Shown here in pieces: positions 12,773-20,843 of a stretch of DNA of 21,620 nucleotides. The notes below the pieces were generated by a model that worked only from the letters and a program-made list of their open reading frames with translations, searched no databases and was not told where the DNA came from. The DNA comes from Piscirickettsiaceae bacterium. Its GTDB lineage: Bacteria; Pseudomonadota; Gammaproteobacteria; Thiomicrospirales; Thiomicrospiraceae. How positions within the stretch are numbered: position 1 is the stretch's first letter; every line of letters begins with the position of its first letter. The translations under genes were made by a program, and so were the position numbers. The DNA lies in contig JALUXI010000037.1 of the NCBI GenBank assembly GCA_027019045.1, positions 1 to 21,620 on the forward strand. The letters are read 5' to 3'.

Positions 12773-15298
12773 ATGGAGACTTCATTAGAAAATAGCTGTT
12801 TTCACTGCGGACAGCCGTTGCCTGAAGAACGCTCAGAAGTTGTTCTTCGTCAAATTAAAAATGAGTCTCGAGCTTTCTGTTGTCATGGCTGTGCAGGCGT
12901 GTGCGAGTCGATTTATGAGGTGGGCATGGAGGCCTTTTATCGTCGTACGCCAGAAGGTGAGTTGTTGTCACCTCCGCCTCCTCCCACACCTGATGTGGAG
13001 TTTCTGGACTATGATGAAGTTCAGTCTCAATATACCCGTACCGATTCTGATTCCCGAGAAATCACACTGGTTTCTGAGGCCATTCATTGTGCAGCTTGCA
13101 TTTGGTTGATTGAGCACACTTTAGCTAAAATTGATGGCGTTTTGTTTGCCAAGGTCAACTTTACCAATAAGCAGATCAAAGTCCGTTGGGATAACCGCAA
13201 GGTTTCACTTTCTACCATTGTTAAAGCCTTAAATAAAATCGGCTATGATGCGACACCTTACGATGCCTCGGAATCGGAGGCGGCATTCCGTAAAGCCAAT
13301 CGAGATCTGCTTTATCGGCTAGGCTTCGCAGGCTTTGCGATGATGAATGTGATGTGGTTTTCGGTTGCCCTTTATGCAGGGGCAGATGAAGACCAACAGT
13401 TTCGCCCTTATTTTCACTGGTTAGAATTGATTATCGCTACGATTACGCTAGCTTATTCCGGAAAACCCTTTTTACAAGGTGCTTGGCGTTCGCTAAAAGC
13501 GCGGCAAGTCAGTATGGATGTGTCCATTTCACTGGGGATTTTGACAACCTATTTTTATTCGTCTGTTGTCACAGTCGTCCCTCATTTTCCGGGTAATGTC
13601 TATTTTGATACGCTGATTGATTTTATGTTTTTTTTATTGATTGGTCGTTATGTTGAGGCGATTTCTAAAAATAAAGCGATTGATGCGACAAAACGATTGG
13701 CTGATTTACAACCTAAAGTGGCGAGAAAAATTAAACGCGAGGCTGTGGAAGAGCAAATTGAGATCACACCAGTTCGTCGGTTGAAAAAAGACGATTGGGT
13801 GCAGATTCTGCCAGGAGATAAAATCCCCGTTGATGGAGAGGTGCTTAAGGGGAGCTCGATGGTGAATGAATCAATGCTGAGCGGGGAGTCCAAAGAGGTG
13901 AGTAAGACCATCGGCGATAAAGTATCGGCGGGGACGATTAACTTAGATGGTGAACTGGTTGTTAAGGTCGAGGCAATTTTACAAGAGACCGCACTGGGAC
14001 GCATTGTACACTTGGTGGAAGAGGCACAAGGCTCCAAAGCACCGATTCAATGCACAGCAGAAAAAATTATGCCATGGTTTGTGTCGGTGACCATTAGTTT
14101 GGCGGTGTTGAGTTTTGCCTATTGGTGGTTGAATGCCAATTTTGAGACAGCCATGATAGCGGCAACTTCCGTGTTGATTATCACCTGTCCCTGTGCTTTT
14201 GGTCTGGCGACACCGATGGCAACGGCGGTGGCTACGGGCGTATCGGCTCGATTTGGGATTTTGATTAAAAACAGTGCCGTGCTGGAAATCCTCAATGATG
14301 TGAATCACTTTGTCTTCGATAAAACGGGCACCCTGACAAAAGGGCAGATGAAAGTGGTGGATGAGGTTTTTGTGGATAAGTCTGGGGAAGACTTGGATAA
14401 AATTCTACTGGATGTGGGGCATATTGAGTCTCGGAGTGAACATAGTCTTGGAAGAGCCGTTTTTGAATCCTTAAAAGAGCGCTACCCTGAATTAAAGTCA
14501 AGGTTGAGTGAACTTGAACTGTTTTTGGTTCACCCTGGTAAAGGGGTAGAAGGCAAAGTGCGAGGTCATCACTATCTGATCGGGACGGCCAACTGGATTA
14601 AAGGTTATCAAGTTGATATTCCTGAAGCGCTGCTTGAGGCGCAAGAAGCACAAGGTCAACAAGGACGAACGGCAGTTTGGATTGCACAAAATGGGGTGGT
14701 GATTGGGATTTTGTTTATGGAAGATGAGCTGCGAGAAGATGCGCAAGAACTGATTTATCGCATCAAGCAGCGAGGTTGTCGGGTCACACTGCTTAGCGGT
14801 GACCGTGAAGTGGTCGCCAAAGCGGTGGCTGAGAAGCTCGGTGGCATGGAGGTGATTGCTGAAGTGCTGCCTGAAGATAAGCATGCGGTGATTGCTAATT
14901 TCCAAAAGCAGGGAGAGCAGGTGGCGATGACAGGGGATGGCATAAACGATGCGCCTGCTTTGGTTCGAGCAGATGTGGGCTTTGCTTTGGGGTCTGGTAC
15001 TGATGTTTCCATGGACAGTGCAGATGTGGTCTTGTTGAATAATGAGCTTTTGGCGGTGGATACCACTGTGGGACTCTCGCAACGCACGATTAAAACGATT
15101 AAACAGAATATTGCAAGTTCGATTGTGTATAACTTGATTATGGTGCCTTTGGCGATGTCAGCGACTTTAACCCCATTGATCGCAGCGATCACCATGCCTT
15201 TAAGTAGTTTGGTGGTGATTGGTAATGCGGCAAGAATTCGTACCTATTACAGTGATAGAGCCATTGCCAAACGCAATCGTCAATATTGGAAAAACTAG
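12773..15298 (+). CDS. ccoI: Copper-transporting P1B-type ATPase CcoI / FixI for cbb3 biogenesis
   Basis: CcoI exports copper across the inner membrane for cbb3 assembly. The 841-residue protein starts with a Cys-rich segment (CFHCG at 9-13, CCHGCAGVC at 36-44), followed by an HMA domain with CAAC at 106-109. Eight membrane helices are expected. The actuator motif is SGES at 370-373, the transmembrane metal site CPC at 472-474, the phosphorylation site DKTGTLTKG with Asp516, and the hinge GDGINDAP at 721-728. The usual nucleotide-domain SEHP motif reads SEHS (555-558), an uncommon substitution of the Pro. The start ATG lies 5 bases after the ccoH stop, and no other ATG upstream is in frame. 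Confidence 0.96.
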   Translation: METSLENSCFHCGQPLPEERSEVVLRQIKNESRAFCCHGCAGVCESIYEVGMEAFYRRTPEGELLSPPPPPTPDVEFLDYDEVQSQYTRTDSDSREITLVSEAIHCAACIWLIEHTLAKIDGVLFAKVNFTNKQIKVRWDNRKVSLSTIVKALNKIGYDATPYDASESEAAFRKANRDLLYRLGFAGFAMMNVMWFSVALYAGADEDQQFRPYFHWLELIIATITLAYSGKPFLQGAWRSLKARQVSMDVSISLGILTTYFYSSVVTVVPHFPGNVYFDTLIDFMFFLLIGRYVEAISKNKAIDATKRLADLQPKVARKIKREAVEEQIEITPVRRLKKDDWVQILPGDKIPVDGEVLKGSSMVNESMLSGESKEVSKTIGDKVSAGTINLDGELVVKVEAILQETALGRIVHLVEEAQGSKAPIQCTAEKIMPWFVSVTISLAVLSFAYWWLNANFETAMIAATSVLIITCPCAFGLATPMATAVATGVSARFGILIKNSAVLEILNDVNHFVFDKTGTLTKGQMKVVDEVFVDKSGEDLDKILLDVGHIESRSEHSLGRAVFESLKERYPELKSRLSELELFLVHPGKGVEGKVRGHHYLIGTANWIKGYQVDIPEALLEAQEAQGQQGRTAVWIAQNGVVIGILFMEDELREDAQELIYRIKQRGCRVTLLSGDREVVAKAVAEKLGGMEVIAEVLPEDKHAVIANFQKQGEQVAMTGDGINDAPALVRADVGFALGSGTDVSMDSADVVLLNNELLAVDTTVGLSQRTIKTIKQNIASSIVYNLIMVPLAMSATLTPLIAAITMPLSSLVVIGNAARIRTYYSDRAIAKRNRQYWKN

Positions 15299-15312
15299 AA
15301 TAGGAGAGATAA

Positions 15313-15546
15313 ATGGATGTTGTATATGGTTTGATTCCCTTGATGCTATTTATTGGTTTTATGGCCGTGGTGGTGTTTATCTGGATGGCGAAAAAAGGCC
15401 AGTTTGATGATCTGGATGGCGCTGCCCATTCGATTTTCCTGATTGATGAAGACACTCCTGAATCGAATAGCCATCCACATACAGAATCCAAGCAATCTAA
15501 GCAGCCGCCAGCTCAAGAAGCTAAAGAGAAATCGCAAGAAAAATAA
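15313..15546 (+). CDS. ccoS: cbb3 oxidase maturation protein CcoS
   Basis: CcoS is a small inner-membrane protein needed for cofactor insertion into cbb3 oxidase. It has one helix at about 5-25 (VYGLIPLMLFIGFMAVVVFI), then the family signature KKGQFDDLDGAAHSIFLIDED at 27-47. A hydrophilic Ser/Lys/Gln-rich tail extends to residue 77. GGAGAG sits upstream, and the gene starts 14 bases after ccoI. The ccoH-I-S run ends at the terminator at 15558. Confidence 0.94.
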   Translation: MDVVYGLIPLMLFIGFMAVVVFIWMAKKGQFDDLDGAAHSIFLIDEDTPESNSHPHTESKQSKQPPAQEAKEKSQEK

Positions 15547-15557
15547 CGAATTTTGCT

Positions 15558-15606
15558 AAAATCCCCAGTCCTGAAGTACAAAATGTTTATCGGGGCTGGG
15601 GATTTT
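15558..15606. terminator. Bidirectional terminator between ccoS and the GGDEF-EAL gene
   Basis: AAAATCCCCAG (15558-15568) pairs perfectly with CTGGGGATTTT (15596-15606). Five inner positions can add G-C and G-U pairs, giving a stem of about 16 bp with a 17-base loop. A and T runs on both sides let it serve the convergent ccoHIS and porin/GGDEF-EAL transcripts. Its left arm holds CCCAGTCCTGAAG, also found at 809-821. Confidence 0.75.
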
Positions 15607-15636
15607 GGCGTTTTTGGGACGAGCTGAATGGGGTTG

Positions 15637-17934
15637 TTATCGTTGCTTGCTATTCTGAATGTTCTGAATGGGGATGGGTTTGCCGATGCCCCAGCCTTGG
15701 GCATAGTCCACCTTTAACTTGCTGAGCATGGCAAGGATATCGTCATTTTCTACAAACTCTGCAATCACTTTAAGTCCCGTTGCATGGGCGATTTCGGTGA
15801 TGCCTTTTACAAAAGCTTGATGTTCTGGATTGGAAAGCAGGTCTTTAATGAAGCTTCCATCAATTTTTAGGGTGTCAAAATGTAGTTCTGTTAAGTAGCG
15901 GAAAGAGGTGAAGCCGACACCAAAGTCATCGAGTGACAGTCCAATTCCTGCTGCTTTCAACTGTTGAAGATTGTGTTTAACCTGACCTAGGTTATCAACA
16001 TAGGCGGTTTCCGTCAGCTCAATGGTGAGCTGGTGATGTGGCACCTGGTGTTTTTGGAGCAGTTTTAAAACGGTTTTTGCCATTTTAGGGTGTTGCAGAC
16101 TGGGAGCAGAAAGGTTGACGGCGAACTGGGTCTCGGTAGGAGAGGCTTTGAGTGCGATTAAGGCGTGTTCTAGCACCCAGCGATCAATGTCGTAAATGAT
16201 TCCATGGTGCTCTGCAACGGGAATAAAGTGGTCTGGATAGATGGGATTGCCTGCTTCATCATTGAGACGAAGGAGGACTTCATAATGATGGATTTTCCCT
16301 GTTTCTATATCAGCAATGGGTTGAATCACTTGGTGGAAAGCATCCGTTCTTGTCAGGGCTTTTCTGATCCAGTTCACTAGCTCCAATTCCTGCTTCTGTT
16401 TTTCAGTATCGTCATCTAGTGCGGGGTTAAAAATATGCCAGTGTTGTGTGCTGTCTTCGTGTTTGGCTTTATACATGGCGATATCTGCCCAATGTAGGAG
16501 TTTATTGGGTTGATAAGTATGCGGTGGTCGAAGGATAACGGTACCCATGCTGGCATGATAGTGGACGGATTCTTGGTGTTCTGTGATGAGGGTGCCTTCA
16601 AGGTGCTGGCTGAACTCAGAGAGGTATTGGGTGAGGGTGTCGTCAGGGATGGATTGGTTGATAATGAGGGTAAATTCGTCGCCTGCTAGGCGGAAATGTT
16701 GCATTGGCACTGGCGTGTTGAGGATTTGGAGTTTTGTTGCAAAATCTTTGAGGACGGCATCGCCTACTTTGTGACCATAGACATCATTAATTTGTTTAAA
16801 GCGATTGAGGTTTAAAAAGATTAGCACGCCTTGTTGGGATTGGACAAGTTTGTTGAGTGATCGATAGAAGCTGCGGCGATTGGGCAAGCCTGTTAGGGTG
16901 TCATGATAGGCGAGCCACTCAAGTTGGTTGTGGACTTGCCCCATTTGCTTGAGGATTTTGCGAGATTGTCTGAGCAGGTTGTGAAGTTCGTCTTGTAAAA
17001 GAGGGGGGTGGTTGAATTTCAGATGATCAATGGCGGCTTTAAATTGGTTTTTGGCGGCAAGGGAGAGTGCTGACTCAAGTTGATGGAGGAGTTTGATACG
17101 GTTATGAATAAAGAAAAGTAAAATGAGTGCGATGATGAACCAGTTGATGAATACTTGAAGGTTGCTTTGAGACTTGAGCTTTTCCCAGTTGGTGAGTTCT
17201 GGGGTGATATTTTGTACTGCCCAGAGGTGGAGGTTGGAGGCATGTGATAGGGGAAGCTCAAGAGGGAGAGTCAACCATTTTTGCTGCTGAATCGATTCAA
17301 TATGGGGGGTGGAAGTGAAGGTGAAGTGGGTTTGAGAGGGCTGGGTATAGAGTAGGGGTTGATTGTCGTTCGCTAGGGTGAGTAGAATTCGTTGTCGATT
17401 ATTCTCCAGCAGCTGATGGAGGGTTTGAAACCATAGGCTGGCTTGTTGCACGATAAATAGGTTAAGGGGCTTACCATTGGTTGTGTAGGTGTGGAGATTA
17501 AATAGCAGAAAGCAGTTTTTTTGCGTACAACTCAGTTGAGGGGAGCTTTTAGGCGGTGTGGTGGGTAAGTTGAGTGAGGTTTGGTTGTCATCATGATAGA
17601 GAAGGCGGCGTTGGTTTGATTCTATTTGGTAAAGAGCAACAATTCCTTTATTGATAAATTGTGCCTCCATTTCTGCTTTGACCTCTGAAGAGGGTGTCTC
17701 TGTTTGATAGAGCGGAAGCAGGGCGGCAAAATCTTCTATGTTGGCTTGTAGTTCATTGAGCGTATTATTGACTAATCGTTGAAAGTTTTGGGTTTGGGAG
17801 GCAATCAGGTGGTTTTGGTAGTTGGTGAAGATGCGTTGGTACTGCCAGTGCCAACCGAAAGAGGCCATCATGAGGACGAGCGTGATGAGGAAGAGGGCTT
17901 TCCAGCGAAGGGAGAGATTGCGTTGTTTGGTCAT
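15637..17934 (-). CDS. Membrane GGDEF-EAL protein: degenerate GGDEF, intact EAL (likely c-di-GMP phosphodiesterase)
   Basis: The start is set at ATG 17934, where ATGA overlaps the stop of the preceding gene; a GTG at 17946 would add 4 residues. The 765-residue protein has a membrane helix at about 12-27, a periplasmic region of about 230 residues, and a second helix at about 262-277. The linker leads into a GGDEF domain (about 340-500). There the metal-binding DLD of cyclases reads NLN (Asn375, Asn377), and the signature is AGDEF (417-421). The EAL domain (about 530-758) keeps EVLLR (552-556), Asn607, Glu639, DDFG (669-672), KID (690-692), Glu726 and Gln746. Cyclase activity is therefore doubtful and hydrolysis of cyclic-di-GMP likely. 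The periplasmic sensor domain is not recognised. Confidence 0.92.
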   Translation of the reverse strand: MTKQRNLSLRWKALFLITLVLMMASFGWHWQYQRIFTNYQNHLIASQTQNFQRLVNNTLNELQANIEDFAALLPLYQTETPSSEVKAEMEAQFINKGIVALYQIESNQRRLLYHDDNQTSLNLPTTPPKSSPQLSCTQKNCFLLFNLHTYTTNGKPLNLFIVQQASLWFQTLHQLLENNRQRILLTLANDNQPLLYTQPSQTHFTFTSTPHIESIQQQKWLTLPLELPLSHASNLHLWAVQNITPELTNWEKLKSQSNLQVFINWFIIALILLFFIHNRIKLLHQLESALSLAAKNQFKAAIDHLKFNHPPLLQDELHNLLRQSRKILKQMGQVHNQLEWLAYHDTLTGLPNRRSFYRSLNKLVQSQQGVLIFLNLNRFKQINDVYGHKVGDAVLKDFATKLQILNTPVPMQHFRLAGDEFTLIINQSIPDDTLTQYLSEFSQHLEGTLITEHQESVHYHASMGTVILRPPHTYQPNKLLHWADIAMYKAKHEDSTQHWHIFNPALDDDTEKQKQELELVNWIRKALTRTDAFHQVIQPIADIETGKIHHYEVLLRLNDEAGNPIYPDHFIPVAEHHGIIYDIDRWVLEHALIALKASPTETQFAVNLSAPSLQHPKMAKTVLKLLQKHQVPHHQLTIELTETAYVDNLGQVKHNLQQLKAAGIGLSLDDFGVGFTSFRYLTELHFDTLKIDGSFIKDLLSNPEHQAFVKGITEIAHATGLKVIAEFVENDDILAMLSKLKVDYAQGWGIGKPIPIQNIQNSKQR

Positions 17935-18398
17935 AATGCTTGACACCTTTTCAGCACCATAAGAGGCGGTTGAACAAGCGAGGCAGGGAGATAGCCAATC
18001 GCACTGGGGGTGTTGAGCAATTGGGTTTGCATCTGTTTCCAGTCATTGACGATATTGGGGGTGCGGCCTTCCCCTGTAAAGAGGCTGCGTTGCCATCGAC
18101 GCGCAAGGAATCGAGGATTCCAGTGAAGGCATTGACTGACAAACTGCTCATAAGCTTGTGTACTGGGGTCAAGAGTGAAGAGGGTGAGTGCGTCTCCTTG
18201 TTGATCAGTGGTCTGACGCATTAAAAAGAGGTTAAGATAGGTTCTGGGAGTATTGTTCAGTTGTACAGGGGGGTGAGCGACTAAGGCAAGTCCCTCCGCT
18301 TCAGCAGCAGCGATAATTGGGCTGAATAGAAGACTGACTCCACAAATGATGCCCAGTAGCATCGCTTGAAGGGTGGAATACGGTTTTGTATTCATCAT
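17931..18398 (-). CDS. Small PstS-like periplasmic substrate-binding-fold protein
   Basis: The product is 155 residues. The signal peptide spans about 1-33 (hydrophobic 12-31, then AAAEA). The mature part has the feel of the short phosphate-binding-like family that is found without ABC permeases: LALVAHPPVQLN near 37-48, YLNLFLM near 54-60, a WQRSLFTGEGRTP segment at 102-114 and PSAIGYLP at 131-138, the stretch that ends PstS domains. Cys90 and Cys152 could pair. It is 6 bases after the porin gene and overlaps the GGDEF-EAL gene by 4 bases. It could be a ligand sensor for that protein's periplasmic domain. The start could also be the second ATG, one codon on. The fold assignment is by motif only. 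Confidence 0.75.
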   Translation of the reverse strand: MMNTKPYSTLQAMLLGIICGVSLLFSPIIAAAEAEGLALVAHPPVQLNNTPRTYLNLFLMRQTTDQQGDALTLFTLDPSTQAYEQFVSQCLHWNPRFLARRWQRSLFTGEGRTPNIVNDWKQMQTQLLNTPSAIGYLPASLVQPPLMVLKRCQAL

Positions 18399-18404
18399 GT
18401 TCGA

Positions 18405-19511
18405 TTAGAAATGCATCTCAAACTGTCCCAGTGCGACAGTTTCTTGTTTGTGTTGGAGTGAGTCAAAAAATTGGTCAAGCTCTACACCGATAAAGTAGTG
18501 TTTGTGGAAACGATAGCGCGCATAGCCGATCCAACCGGTAGATTCACTATTTTGTGTCCCGTAATGATTCACTTCATAACGAAGGGTTGTTGACCATTGC
18601 GAGGTGGGTTGCCATAAAAGAGAGAGATACCAAGTTGGCTTTTGGCTGGAAGATCCAGTTGGAATGGCTTTATCGATATGTGGCTGCATCCATTCACCGC
18701 TGACTTGCCACTGTTGCCACTGGTATCGTGCCATAAGGACTTGAATGTCTATCGGCGTATTGTATGGCATTGTGATATTTCTAATACCCAAGCCTGTCAC
18801 GAATACTTGAGCCGAAACGGTATTTTTAGTGTCGAGTTGTATATAGTTTGCACCTAATAGAAGTCCAGGTAGTTGGGCAGGCTCCCAAGTGACTTTGATG
18901 CCTGTTAGACTACTTTTATTTACTTCGAGTGACAGATGGGTGTGTAGTTGTATTTGAGCCCCTTCGCTTTGAGTGATTCCTCCGGTAAATAGCGTTCCTG
19001 TCAGTAGGTTGCCCGCGTTATCACTCCATTCTGCTTGAAGTCGAGCGCCATCAATACTATTCACTACCTGTACCAGACTACCTATATAGAGACGAGAAAA
19101 ACGAGTGGTTTCTCTTAAAAGAGGGGCATCTTGGGCGCTGTTGAGACCAATGAGAGTGTTTTTTAGCCGCCCCAAACCGAGAGTTATCCCTCCCCAGTTG
19201 GCGGTATAAAGTGTTTGGTTTAGAGAGAGGATATTGATGTTGAGGTTTTGTGATTGAGGGCTTTTAGAGTGATAGTGCAGGTCTGCGATTAAACGGGTGG
19301 TGGGGCGGGCTTGCCAGTTTAAATTGAGACCTGCTTCGGTATAGTCTCCAATGAGGGTAGCATGTTGTTTGAGGTTGGGGTTGTCCACTTGAGACTGGGC
19401 GATGCGTTGGAGATAGCCATGCAGTTGGGCATGACCTTGTTGATCAAGTGAATAGGCGTGTGCAGAGAGGGAAAAGGAGAGTAAGCTGGAAAGAATAAGC
19501 AGTTTTTTCAT
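18405..19511 (-). CDS. Outer-membrane porin-like beta-barrel protein
   Basis: The 368-residue product has a Sec signal peptide (1-19, MKKLLILSS to AHA). The mature sequence is built of alternating polar/hydrophobic strands rich in Gln, Trp, Tyr and Thr (such as TLRYEVNHYG and WIGYARYRFHKHYFIGVEL) and ends in Phe368, the outer-membrane assembly signal. The substrate is unknown; no lipoprotein box or TonB box is seen. It follows the SmpA-like protein by 11 bases and precedes the PstS-like gene by 6. The ribosome site is weak, so translation may be coupled. Such barrels next to short PstS-like proteins suggest a shared envelope function, but that is inference. Confidence 0.8.
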   Translation of the reverse strand: MKKLLILSSLLSFSLSAHAYSLDQQGHAQLHGYLQRIAQSQVDNPNLKQHATLIGDYTEAGLNLNWQARPTTRLIADLHYHSKSPQSQNLNINILSLNQTLYTANWGGITLGLGRLKNTLIGLNSAQDAPLLRETTRFSRLYIGSLVQVVNSIDGARLQAEWSDNAGNLLTGTLFTGGITQSEGAQIQLHTHLSLEVNKSSLTGIKVTWEPAQLPGLLLGANYIQLDTKNTVSAQVFVTGLGIRNITMPYNTPIDIQVLMARYQWQQWQVSGEWMQPHIDKAIPTGSSSQKPTWYLSLLWQPTSQWSTTLRYEVNHYGTQNSESTGWIGYARYRFHKHYFIGVELDQFFDSLQHKQETVALGQFEMHF

Positions 19512-19522
19512 GGCTAATAAAA

Positions 19523-20179
19523 CTAAGGTTTTTGTGAAAAGAGTGGTGAGAATTGTAAGGCTTCGGGACCTTCTGGATCAAATATGAGTTCAAGTGCGTG
19601 TTGAGGATACCACCAGCGTTCAATTTTTGTTTCTGGCTCTTTGATCACTTGTGCGGGTTTGCCAAAGCGTTTTTCAATGGCGCGATAGGTGAGATTTTTT
19701 TTGGGAATCAGGGTCACGGCTGCAACATGAAATTTCAGCACTTTGGGAATATCTGTTCCCGAGAGTTTGACCTGTCTTTGTCCTGTTTGGGTGACAGTGG
19801 TTTCAATCCCTCGGTCATAGAGTTGATTTAGTGTCTTATCATCCGCTTGAAGAATGACGGCTAAAGCAGCTTTAATGCTATCAATATAGATCACGGGGAA
19901 ATAGGCTTCTAAGCTTTTGTCGCTCTCATCTTTATTAGAAAAAAGACGAATCTCAACATCTTTGCCATATAGTTTCATTACCTGCTCAAGCGTATCCTCT
20001 GGAATATGAATCCCCAAGGCTTGCACCTTGCCATTTGGAAGCGCTTGAGCATGCCAAGGGAGTTGCTTAGGGTCAATCTCTTTTCTGTTTGGGGAGAAGG
20101 TGAGCATAATGGACATCAATCCAAACCCCATGACAAGTGTCCAAAAAAGTGGGGAGCGGTTTTTGATAAAGCTTTTCAC
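19523..20179 (-). CDS. Membrane-anchored protein with SmpA/OmlA-like C-terminal pattern, function unknown
   Basis: I do not recognise this 218-residue protein by name. A basic start (KSFIKNRS) leads to one uncleaved-looking membrane helix at about 9-28 and then a soluble, probably periplasmic region. Two similar parts can be seen: IPEDTLEQVMKLYGKD at 54-69 and LTYRAIEKRFGKPAQVIK at 163-180. The second is followed by ERWWYP and LELIFDPEG, the helix-glycine-strand pattern of SmpA/OmlA (BamE-like) folds. The start is GTG at 20179, the base next to the preceding stop, with AGGA upstream; the first ATG (residue 17) lies inside the membrane helix and is rejected. It is sandwiched between a membrane protein and a porin gene. 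Confidence 0.7.
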   Translation of the reverse strand: MKSFIKNRSPLFWTLVMGFGLMSIMLTFSPNRKEIDPKQLPWHAQALPNGKVQALGIHIPEDTLEQVMKLYGKDVEIRLFSNKDESDKSLEAYFPVIYIDSIKAALAVILQADDKTLNQLYDRGIETTVTQTGQRQVKLSGTDIPKVLKFHVAAVTLIPKKNLTYRAIEKRFGKPAQVIKEPETKIERWWYPQHALELIFDPEGPEALQFSPLFSQKP

Positions 20180-20785
20180 TTAATGTGTATCCTGATTTTG
20201 GGTGTTGGGGGTTTCTTCCTCTTTTTCATCATGATACTCACCAATTTCTTCATTGGCGTTGGCATCGCGAGGAATCAATTTTTCAATGCTGGGATCAATA
20301 ATCCCTTTTCCCGCATCGAAAACAGAAATCCCTGTTTGCATAAAGGTAATCAGAACGGCAACAAAAACGACGGTGGCGGCAAAGCGGACGGCGATGATTT
20401 CTCCAATATTGGTTTGGGAGTTGTCCATGGAGAAGTCATTCATGGTCATGCCGCCTGGGAAGAGTTTGTTGATTATCAGATAGCCAACAATAATCAATCC
20501 TGCCACAGCGTAGCTATATAGCAATACTTTGCACCGTTTCCAAGCAAGCTTCCAATGAGCAGCGACAAACCAGCTTTCTGTTTGTGCGACTTTTTTGCCA
20601 CGGAAGTAGGTGTAGGCAATAATGAGCGAGGAGATGAATGGGGTAATGAGTAATTCTGACGAACCATTTCCAATCTCCAAAACAATCATGGGGATAAAGA
20701 GGTGAACTATGATAATGTTGAGATTGAAAATATGATGGGGAATTTTGGCTGCATAGGCCTCGTGTTCATTGATTTTGTATTGCAT
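20180..20785 (-). CDS. Four-helix integral membrane protein, function unknown
   Basis: Unrecognised protein of 201 residues. Hydrophobic segments lie at about 20-37, 44-62, 88-106 and 127-148. A basic, aromatic loop (TESWFVAAHWKLAWKRCK, 69-86) lies between helices two and three. An acidic, disordered tail (EEIGEYHDEKEEE) follows residue 178. AGGAG precedes the start ATG by 8 bases, and a promoter lies just upstream, so this is the first gene of the five-gene unit that runs to the GGDEF-EAL gene. No enzymatic motif is visible. Confidence 0.8.
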   Translation of the reverse strand: MQYKINEHEAYAAKIPHHIFNLNIIIVHLFIPMIVLEIGNGSSELLITPFISSLIIAYTYFRGKKVAQTESWFVAAHWKLAWKRCKVLLYSYAVAGLIIVGYLIINKLFPGGMTMNDFSMDNSQTNIGEIIAVRFAATVVFVAVLITFMQTGISVFDAGKGIIDPSIEKLIPRDANANEEIGEYHDEKEEETPNTQNQDTH

Positions 20786-20814
20786 GATGACACTCCTGTT
20801 TGAATAATCTTGTC

Positions 20815-20843
20815 ATTATATCAAGATGTGCTTTGTCTATCAG
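20815..20843 (-). promoter_or_regulatory. Predicted promoter of the five-gene membrane/porin/GGDEF-EAL unit
   Basis: On the minus strand there is a perfect TATAAT (20820-20815), with CTGATA 17 bases upstream (20843-20838) matching the -35 consensus at four of six positions. It sits in the short gap after the neighbouring EAL gene, overlapping its last codons. The leader to the first gene is about 20 bases. Confidence 0.5.

Noticed and set aside
14498..15082. 194-codon minus-strand open frame opposite ccoI
   Set aside because: Shadow of the conserved ATPase domain; no independent evidence for coding.
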